Source: Caryophanales bacterium
GTDB taxonomy: Bacteria; Bacillota_I; Bacilli_A; RFN20; CAG-826
Assembly: GCA_016280685.1 (NCBI GenBank)
Contig: JAEEHE010000129.1
Location: forward strand, 1 to 7,246
DNA: 7,246 nucleotides
Reading direction: 5' to 3'
Shown: positions 1-5,049 of the stretch, piece after piece
How the letters are laid out: each line of letters starts with the position of its first letter
Position numbering within the stretch: position 1 is the first letter of the stretch
Program-made: the position numbers and the translations under genes
The notes under the pieces: generated by a model
Told to the model about the DNA's origin: nothing
The model's database searches: none
What the model saw: the letters and a program-made list of their open reading frames with translations, nothing else

Positions 1-26
1 TCTTTTAATAATCCTTCTAAATCCAT
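1..26 (-). CDS. Start of a gene that leaves the window (5' end only)
   Basis: An ATG at 24-26 is preceded, four bases upstream, by a strong Shine-Dalgarno sequence, AAAGGAG (31-37 on the plus strand as ctccttt). Eight codons are visible, reading MDLEGLLK, before the window ends. The start is supported by the ribosome binding site and by a promoter and structured leader directly upstream (50-136). Eight residues are not enough to name a family. Because the leader contains a terminator hairpin, expression of this gene is probably controlled by premature termination. What lies beyond position 1 is unknown. Confidence 0.7.
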
Positions 27-49
27 GTTTCTCCTTTCCCTTAAAAACA

Positions 50-73
50 AAGAGTGGCCTCCCGGTCACTCTT
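50..73 (-). terminator. Leader terminator hairpin (probable attenuator)
   Basis: On the minus strand AAGAGTG pairs with CACTCTT (seven base pairs). An A-C mismatch and two further pairs follow around a GGGA loop, and the hairpin is followed by the U-rich tract TTTGTTTTT (43-51). It lies between a promoter (108-136) and the ribosome binding site of the gene starting at 26. The upstream gene already has its own terminator at 158-180, so this one would act inside the leader of the next gene. On the plus strand the mismatch becomes a G-U pair but there is no good U-tract and no plus-strand gene, so I assign it to the minus strand. Confidence 0.65.
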
Positions 74-101
74 GTTAAAGAGTATGAGCATCTTGCGATG
101 C
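68..101 (-). promoter_or_regulatory. 5' leader with GCAA hairpin and a hairpin competing with the terminator
   Basis: Two perfect small hairpins lie between the predicted transcription start (about 101-103) and the terminator. The first is GCATC-GCAA-GATGC (88-101), five pairs with a GNRA-type loop at the very 5' end of the RNA, which could protect the transcript. The second is ACTCTT-TAAC-AAGAGT (68-83), six pairs. Its 3' arm AAGAGT (68-73) is also the 5' arm of the terminator at 50-73, so the two cannot form together: an antiterminator/terminator switch. I recognise no known riboswitch, T-box or ribosomal-protein leader consensus, so the signal and ligand are unknown. Confidence 0.5.
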
Positions 102-107
102 ATAAAG

Positions 108-136
108 AATATATCATTAATATAATTTACGCGCAA
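108..136 (-). promoter_or_regulatory. Sigma-A type promoter for the gene starting at 26
   Basis: On the minus strand the -35 hexamer is TTGCGC (131-136), followed by a 17-base spacer and the -10 hexamer TATATT (108-113, five of six matches to TATAAT). The bases TGA directly before the -10 box make an extended -10 element. The predicted start is near 101-103, exactly at the first leader hairpin. The -35 match is only TTG, so the call rests on spacing, the extended -10 and position just after the upstream terminator. Confidence 0.5.
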
Positions 137-157
137 TATAATTTATAAATTATTTTT

Positions 158-180
158 AAAAAAGCGACCTTTCGGCCGCT
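158..180 (-). terminator. Rho-independent terminator of the LRR membrane protein gene
   Basis: The minus-strand RNA reads AGCGGCC-GAAA-GGUCGCU followed by a run of U (158-162). The stem has seven base pairs including one G-U pair, which pairs only in the minus-strand RNA and so fixes the direction, and a GAAA tetraloop. It begins five bases after the stop codon at 186-188. Confidence 0.9.
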
Positions 181-185
181 AATTA

Positions 186-1247
186 TTATTTGTATTGATT
201 GACGGTGAAGGAACCATCGCGGCAGAGGACCGTTTTAGTTCCTGCTTGGGCTAACCAGTTTGTACCGCGAGAAATCTTTAACCATTCAGATTTCGTTCCT
301 TTGAATTCTAATTTTCTTAATTTTGGACAATTGTAGAAGGCATTAGAACCGATACGTTTGATACTTCTGGGAAGGGTCATCTCTTTGAGATTTAAGCAGT
401 TAGAGAAGGCGCCGACACCGATGGATGTCACACCATCTGCCACACTAGCACTTTCCACGTAAACATTTTGTGCATATTTATGACCGCCGACATTGACGAC
501 ATTTCTTAAGACTTTACCGCCATTTTCTTGAGCGCGATATGTGTATTCCACATCTTCAACAAATTCGACATCTTCTTTATAGAATCTCTTTCTTAATGTG
601 GTCATATAAACGAGCCAAATTAAGATGAATAATCCTAATGCTGTTCCCGCAAAGCAGTAATTTTGCCAGAATTTATAAGCGTAGGAATTGGTTTCTGTAG
701 AAGCTCCGATAATATTAAGAGCTTGCTTCATGGAATAACCATTATAGTAGCCTAATCTCCAAGTATCTAATAAGAACATGCCGGCACTTAAAGCAAAGAA
801 GAACGCTAAAGTGGGGAGAGCTTTGTTATTGCGCAAGCGACCTCTGAAAATAATGATGAAACCTAATAAGACTAAGATGACTGAGAATAAGCTCATTAAT
901 AAATACCAGCCCGCTAAAGCATAGACATTTTCTAATGATAAATAATAAGCCATCGAATTATCTCTAATAGAAGCGGAAATATGTGCGTTATCGATGATGA
1001 ATCTGACACCTTCACTATTTCTGGTGAAGAGGTATTTCATCAAATCCATCGTGTTCATTAAATATGAACCACTGACATATTCCGTATCCGATGCGGCTAC
1101 GACGTTAATTTTGAACCATGACCATGGAGCAAATAAATAAAAGAGGGGAACTGCTATTGTCAATAAGCAAAGGATACCGATTAAAATTGAACCGATACTG
1201 TGGCGTTTAATGATCTTGAGATCGCCAATAATGTTTACATTTTCCAT
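186..1247 (-). CDS. Four-helix membrane protein with C-terminal BspA-type leucine-rich repeats
   Basis: A 353-residue protein. Four hydrophobic helices are visible at about residues 18-40, 112-134, 144-161 and 197-217. There is a 70-residue loop after the first and a basic loop (RGRLRNNK) between the second and third. Residues about 266-345 form an LRR_5/BspA-like domain with two clear repeats: VTSIGVGAFSNCLNLKEMTL and IKRIGSNAFYNCPKLRKLEF. After these comes the closing segment common in these proteins, with W..I..G.NW and V.C.DG motifs. BspA-type repeats usually mediate surface binding, but positive-inside charges here place the repeat domain in the cytoplasm. The N-terminal membrane part matches no family I recognise. 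The start is the first ATG, with a weak AGG four bases upstream. The gene is monocistronic, between terminators at 1307-1330 and 158-180. Function unknown. Confidence 0.88.
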   Translation of the reverse strand: MENVNIIGDLKIIKRHSIGSILIGILCLLTIAVPLFYLFAPWSWFKINVVAASDTEYVSGSYLMNTMDLMKYLFTRNSEGVRFIIDNAHISASIRDNSMAYYLSLENVYALAGWYLLMSLFSVILVLLGFIIIFRGRLRNNKALPTLAFFFALSAGMFLLDTWRLGYYNGYSMKQALNIIGASTETNSYAYKFWQNYCFAGTALGLFILIWLVYMTTLRKRFYKEDVEFVEDVEYTYRAQENGGKVLRNVVNVGGHKYAQNVYVESASVADGVTSIGVGAFSNCLNLKEMTLPRSIKRIGSNAFYNCPKLRKLEFKGTKSEWLKISRGTNWLAQAGTKTVLCRDGSFTVNQYK

Positions 1248-1306
1248 AATACCTAAATTATATTTAATACTTTAATAAATATAAAGTTATTTTTAATATA
1301 AGCCAC

Positions 1307-1330
1307 AAAAAAGCCAGATTTTCGTCTGGC
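1307..1330 (-). terminator. Rho-independent terminator of the Sel1-ASCH-lipoprotein operon
   Basis: The minus strand reads GCCAGA-CGAAAA-TCTGGC followed by TTTTTT. The stem is six perfect pairs (1313-1318 with 1325-1330), eight bases past the lipoprotein stop codon at 1339-1341. It closes the three-gene operon and separates it from the next gene downstream. Confidence 0.9.
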
Positions 1331-1338
1331 GTTTTATG

Positions 1339-2577
1339 TTATTGATCTAAGAAGGAATAATCGTAATCGAAGATGTTTGGTCTATTTTCGTTAGGATTAT
1401 CAACATCATCGATAAATGATTTTAAGGATGTGGAGATATCATCGATTTCTAAACGATATTCAGATTTATTATCTTCTCTTAAGAGGAAGAGGTTGAATTG
1501 TCTAGAGTAATAATAAGTGAATTGATTATTCTCTTGGTAAACTTCTACTGGCATACCATTAAGGAAGTCATTTCTGATAAGTTTAGCACCATTGAGTTCA
1601 GTGACATCAAAGATGTCATAAGCTGTATTCCATGATAAGACATCATCAACATCTTTCACATTTTCTTCCACTGCCACTTCTTGCCAATCTTCTTCAGCAT
1701 AGTAGTCTCTTGTATATTTTTTATAACTACCATTTTCGTATTTGTAGAATTTGGCTTGTTCTGTAGATAAATCCTGGTAATAGAGATAGACATTCTTACC
1801 GATGATTTCTAAATAGGAATATCCCATTTCTTCTTTAGCTTTTCTTTCACCGTGGAAGTATTTAATTGCGATTTTATCATGGAAGGAGACTTTCCATTTT
1901 CCATCGATATCGTCATATTCGGTGATTTCTGTAACTTCTGGAAGCTCAGGTAAATCAAATCCCTCCTCGATATTTAATGTGACCGCGTCTAATTGGATGG
2001 TTTCTCTAAAGTCCGCGCCTTCATCTGTACAGGTGATAGACATGGTCATACCATATTCTTTATCGACATAAGCTTTGTAATTATGTTCTTTTTTAGAATC
2101 GTAAGCATATTTGAATGTATAGACATTACAATCTCTTTCTAAGAACTTATCATCATCCATTTTTTCGAATTTCACATCGATATTATATAAAGCAAACACT
2201 AAACTAGAATTCGCATATAAAGTGTCATAGACATCTTTTTTGAAAGATACTGTATATTCATAATCTAAATTATTGTTTAATAAGAAGAAATGAGTATAGG
2301 TGTCGGTTTTTTCTAAAGCGATACCATCGTTAATTTGCTCGTTGTTAGATCTAGTGAAGAAAGATTTATTATCTTTCTCGAAAGCATTAATATAATAATT
2401 CTCTCCGAATTCTGTGAAATCGTAATTGATGCAATAACCTTTATCTTTAGCGAGTTTTCTCACTTTGGCAATCGCATCTTTACGAGAGATTACTAAACCA
2501 TTGTTACTTCCCTTTTGACAAGCGCATAAAGAGAATGTCGCGGCTAATAATAGAGTTAAATTTTTGATGTTTTTCAT
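1339..2577 (-). CDS. Putative lipoprotein of unknown function
   Basis: A 412-residue predicted lipoprotein. The N-terminus has a short basic region (MKNIKN), a hydrophobic core and the lipobox LCAC, so signal peptidase II would cleave before Cys20 and leave the protein anchored to the outside of the membrane. The mature part is hydrophilic, rich in Tyr, Asp, Glu and Lys, with alternating beta-like segments and no membrane helices. Residues about 60-208 and 252-390 look like two related halves, each ending in a run of beta segments (VYTFKY... near 152 and VEVYQE... near 344); this is an eye alignment only. I recognise no catalytic motif or family; a LolA-like lipid- or ligand-binding fold is possible but unproven. 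The ATG has AAGGGG seven bases upstream. It is the last gene of an operon, 19 bases after the ASCH gene. Confidence 0.85.
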   Translation of the reverse strand: MKNIKNLTLLLAATFSLCACQKGSNNGLVISRKDAIAKVRKLAKDKGYCINYDFTEFGENYYINAFEKDNKSFFTRSNNEQINDGIALEKTDTYTHFFLLNNNLDYEYTVSFKKDVYDTLYANSSLVFALYNIDVKFEKMDDDKFLERDCNVYTFKYAYDSKKEHNYKAYVDKEYGMTMSITCTDEGADFRETIQLDAVTLNIEEGFDLPELPEVTEITEYDDIDGKWKVSFHDKIAIKYFHGERKAKEEMGYSYLEIIGKNVYLYYQDLSTEQAKFYKYENGSYKKYTRDYYAEEDWQEVAVEENVKDVDDVLSWNTAYDIFDVTELNGAKLIRNDFLNGMPVEVYQENNQFTYYYSRQFNLFLLREDNKSEYRLEIDDISTSLKSFIDDVDNPNENRPNIFDYDYSFLDQ

Positions 2578-2596
2578 AACAATACCCCTTATCTAA

Positions 2597-2929
2597 TTAT
2601 ATTTTTATTTCAATGGCTAATACACCATATTTTTCGATATCTTCTAGTTTATAATATTTTAACATGTCATCGGGATTTTCTGTTTCATCTATTTTGTATC
2701 CTAATCTCGTTTTATCGTAGTGCTTATATAATTCGTGGAAAGATATATATTTGCTAACTGAGACGACCTCGACCATCAACTGTTTTCCACTTTTGTTATT
2801 AGTGAAAATAATTTGATCGCCAGGTCTAATATTTTCTCTTCCTTTAGAACATAAGCGCATTTCGATATCCTTTTGTCCACTTTTAATTAGGGCAAAAGGT
2901 TCTTCTGCGAGATTCATGTGATAAATCAT
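2597..2929 (-). CDS. ASCH-domain (PUA-like) protein
   Basis: A 110-residue single-domain protein of the ASCH family. The motif G18-x-K20-x-x-E23-x-R25 near the N-terminus is the family signature. It is followed by RPGDQIIFTN, typical of the beta-barrel core, and a C-terminal YYKLEDIEKYGVLAIEI strand. ASCH domains belong to the PUA superfamily and are thought to bind RNA or modified nucleosides; the E. coli relative YqfB hydrolyses N4-acetylcytidine. Whether this protein shares that activity cannot be told from the sequence. The ATG overlaps the TGA stop of the preceding Sel1 gene as ATGA, so translation is probably coupled; the Shine-Dalgarno is weak (GAGAAG). A second ATG lies four codons in but has no better site. 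It is a full-length family member. Confidence 0.85.
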   Translation of the reverse strand: MIYHMNLAEEPFALIKSGQKDIEMRLCSKGRENIRPGDQIIFTNNKSGKQLMVEVVSVSKYISFHELYKHYDKTRLGYKIDETENPDDMLKYYKLEDIEKYGVLAIEIKI

Positions 2930-3756
2930 TTGTTATTCTTCTCGATTTGTAATTTGTTAATGGCTAAGTCGAATCCTAAATCGGCACTTTTTTGGAGCCA
3001 GAATAAAGCTTTTTCAGAATCTTTAGGAACACTAATGCCATTCTCATAATAGATGGCTAAATTGTACATGGATTTAGCGTCATCATTGTTAGCGCCTTGT
3101 TGATACCAATAGAAGGACTTGGCTTGATCTTTTTTCACGCCTTCTCCTTTTGAGAACATGACACCTAAGAAATAATAGCAAGCTTTCTCTCCTTCGCTGG
3201 CACCTTGATAGAAATAAGCAAAGGCTTCATCTAAATTCTTTTCTCCACCATAACCGTTATAGGAATAATAGCCTAATCGATGGTAGATACCTTTTTCACC
3301 GAGTTCTAAAGCTTTGAGATAATACTCTTTGGCTTTTTCATAATCTTGAGCAGTGCCAAAGGCATGTTCGTAGAAATAAGCGAGTAATAATGTGGCTTTC
3401 CCATAATTCATGTCCGCACTTTCTTTGACAAGATTGAAAGCTTGCGGATATTGCTTATTGCGGTAATAGAATAATCCGATATTGTACTTAGCTTTGATGT
3501 CACCATGTAAAGCCGCTAATTCATAAAATTGTCTAGCTTTCAGTAAATCTTTAGTACAGCCAATACCTCTTTCGTAATAGTATCCGAGTTTTCTCTCTCC
3601 TTCTGGGTAGGAATAAAGAGTGCTTTTATGGACATATTTAAAAGCTTTGTCTTCCTCATTGATGCTGCGGTAATGGTCAGCGATTTTTATCATCGCTTTC
3701 ACATCGCTTTGATCAGCCTTGGTAATGAGTGTGTTGAGTTCTTGTTCAGTTAGCAT
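2926..3756 (-). CDS. Sel1-like (TPR-type) repeat protein
   Basis: A 276-residue protein made almost wholly of about seven Sel1-like repeats of 31-38 residues, starting near residues 17, 51, 88, 119, 155, 190 and 227. The core is repeated as LGYYYERG...KDLLKARQFYELAA, LGYYSYNGYG...DEAFAYFYQGAS and LAIYYENG...DSEKALFWLQKSA. Sel1 repeats fold as paired helices into a curved scaffold for protein-protein contacts; the partner is not evident. There is no signal peptide or membrane helix, so it is probably cytoplasmic. The ATG has a strong GAGGTGA site (3763-3769) six bases upstream. It is the first gene of an operon with the ASCH and lipoprotein genes, and its TGA stop overlaps the ASCH start, which also shows that TGA is a stop codon in this organism. 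Confidence 0.9.
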   Translation of the reverse strand: MLTEQELNTLITKADQSDVKAMIKIADHYRSINEEDKAFKYVHKSTLYSYPEGERKLGYYYERGIGCTKDLLKARQFYELAALHGDIKAKYNIGLFYYRNKQYPQAFNLVKESADMNYGKATLLLAYFYEHAFGTAQDYEKAKEYYLKALELGEKGIYHRLGYYSYNGYGGEKNLDEAFAYFYQGASEGEKACYYFLGVMFSKGEGVKKDQAKSFYWYQQGANNDDAKSMYNLAIYYENGISVPKDSEKALFWLQKSADLGFDLAINKLQIEKNNK

Positions 3757-3775
3757 AATAAATCACCTCAATAAT

Positions 3776-3805
3776 ACCATACCATAGATATATCAATATT
3801 GTAAA
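3776..3805 (-). promoter_or_regulatory. Weak candidate promoter for the Sel1 operon
   Basis: On the minus strand TTTACA (3800-3805, five of six to the -35 consensus) is followed by an 18-base spacer and TATGGT (3776-3781), with TGG before it as an extended -10. The predicted start would fall at the Shine-Dalgarno, leaving a leader of only about 13 bases, which makes the call doubtful. The surrounding spacer (3797-3855) is almost pure A and T and offers other weak boxes. Confidence 0.25.
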
Positions 3806-3880
3806 TAAAAAAATAAAATATTTTTTTAATATTATTATTTATAACCTTTTTTTCATTTACTTTTGCCATATCGCTTTTTA

Positions 3881-3906
3881 AAAGAAAAAGTAGCGAAACC
3901 GCTACT
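3881..3906 (-). terminator. Rho-independent terminator overlapping the HAD stop codon
   Basis: The minus strand reads AGTAGCG-GTTT-CGCTACT followed by TTTTCTTTT. The seven-pair stem (3889-3895 with 3900-3906) includes the TAG stop codon at 3902-3904 in its 5' arm, so a ribosome reaching the stop would sit on the hairpin. It closes the operon that begins upstream of 7246. Confidence 0.9.
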
Positions 3907-4537
3907 CTTTGAATAACTCCTTAAGATTAGTAATTCTTAAATATTTGGGAGAATCTTGATATTCGTTATTTCTGTCCAATAAGATAGCGTCGATACCCGC
4001 TCTTTCCGCACATAAAGCGTCGTTTAAGGCGTCGCCCACATACACCACATCTTCTTTTCTAGGATTACCCATTTTCTTTAAAGCTTGAAGGAGAGGATCT
4101 GGGTCTGGTTTGAAATGTTCATATTCTTCATGACCAATATAAATACGGAATAATTTATCATCGATACCCATGACTTTTAAGACATCCTTTACGTGACCAA
4201 CATTATTGCTAGTTACTATACCGGCATAGATATTATGGTCCTTTAAATATTGGAAGATTTCTTCTGATTCGGGATAGAAATGATTTCTCTTTAAAGTCTC
4301 GGGAAAATCGAGAGATGCGCGAATATATTCGCAAAAATCAGGCCATTTATCCGGATTTGCACCCATTTTTTGATATCCTTCATCTAATGGAATACGAGAA
4401 AATAAGGCGGTGTCTTTAGTGTCAAATTTACACCCTACATGTTCATATGAAACAGAAAAGACATATGCTAAAGACGGCATAGTATCTAATACCGTGCCGT
4501 CGAAATCAAAGAGATAGTACTTGTACTTTTTGATCAT
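3902..4537 (-). CDS. HAD-superfamily hydrolase (subfamily IA, phosphoglycolate phosphatase-like)
   Basis: A 211-residue cytoplasmic haloacid-dehalogenase-type phosphatase. All four motifs are present: motif I DFDGTVLDT with nucleophile Asp11 and acid/base Asp13; motif II VTSN with Thr109/Ser110; motif III Lys143 in FKPDPDP; motif IV GDALND with Asp169 and Asp173 for magnesium. A helical C1-type cap lies between motif I and motif II (about residues 20-85). The closest named groups are Gph/PpaX-like phosphatases (phosphoglycolate or pyrophosphate), but substrate cannot be read from sequence. The start ATG is two bases after the stop of the YccF gene (TAAGAATG) and has no clear Shine-Dalgarno, so it is probably translated by coupling or re-initiation. 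Last gene of its operon. Confidence 0.92.
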   Translation of the reverse strand: MIKKYKYYLFDFDGTVLDTMPSLAYVFSVSYEHVGCKFDTKDTALFSRIPLDEGYQKMGANPDKWPDFCEYIRASLDFPETLKRNHFYPESEEIFQYLKDHNIYAGIVTSNNVGHVKDVLKVMGIDDKLFRIYIGHEEYEHFKPDPDPLLQALKKMGNPRKEDVVYVGDALNDALCAERAGIDAILLDRNNEYQDSPKYLRITNLKELFKE

Positions 4538-4539
4538 TC

Positions 4540-5019
4540 TTAAATCTTTTCAATTGTTGTGCCTAAAGGCATAATGACAAGTCTAGCAAACTTGAATAAT
4601 TGTAAGCCAGCTGGAATGCCGATAATGGTTACACAGCAAAGTGCACCAGCGATAAATATTATGACGGCACCTTCCCATCCAGCGAGGATTAACCAGATAA
4701 TATTAAGAGCTAATTTAAAACCGTTGAGCTTAGTAAAATCCGGTTTAAAGCCGAAAGGCCAAAAGGCCAAACGGGCGAATTTGAAGTATTGAATGCCTAC
4801 AGGGATAAATAAGATGGTCACGCAGCAAATAACGCCGACAAGGCCAAATATGATAGCGAGTTCCCAACCGACTAAGATGAGCCAGAATAAGTTACCCACT
4901 ACTTTGATGTATTTTTGTCCTGTTGATTTGCTAATCGGGATAGCGATAAGAAGAATGAGAACGATAATTCCCACCGCTATGAATACAGGGATCAGATTTT
5001 TAATATCAAAATCTTGCAT
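4540..5019 (-). CDS. YccF-domain membrane protein with two tandem copies
   Basis: A 159-residue very hydrophobic membrane protein. After an N-terminal helix (about residues 8-29) come two copies of the YccF domain, residues 42-90 and 105-153. They align without gaps over 49 positions with 28 identities by my count. Shared landmarks are N..WLIL.GWE, the CCVTI..IP.G motif, and FKFARL...P.G. The Pfam YccF family is a short inner-membrane domain often found in two copies, as in E. coli YccF (about 148 residues), so the length fits; its biochemical role is not established. It sits 30 bases after the MscS gene and 2 bases before the HAD gene, with no clear Shine-Dalgarno (AAAG at best), suggesting coupled translation. 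A role in the envelope alongside the channel is plausible from context only. Confidence 0.9.
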   Translation of the reverse strand: MQDFDIKNLIPVFIAVGIIVLILLIAIPISKSTGQKYIKVVGNLFWLILVGWELAIIFGLVGVICCVTILFIPVGIQYFKFARLAFWPFGFKPDFTKLNGFKLALNIIWLILAGWEGAVIIFIAGALCCVTIIGIPAGLQLFKFARLVIMPLGTTIEKI

Positions 5020-5049
5020 AATTAAAACTTTTTATTTATAAAGGAACGA

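Noticed and set aside
50..73. PyrR-binding or T-box leader identity for the 5' leader
   Set aside because: The GGGAGGCC loop region resembles the PyrR consensus, but the spacing between CC and GAGG is one base short and the rest does not fit. The T-box core sequence is absent and the leader is too short.
1257..1262. TATAAT on the minus strand as the -10 box of the LRR membrane gene
   Set aside because: The start would fall about three bases before the ATG and exclude the AGG ribosome site, and the -35 at proper spacing (TTTATA) is weak.
4559..5041. Two plus-strand open frames (77 and 82 codons) opposite the YccF gene
   Set aside because: They mirror a strongly supported membrane-protein gene, have no ribosome binding site and give low-complexity sequence of no known family.
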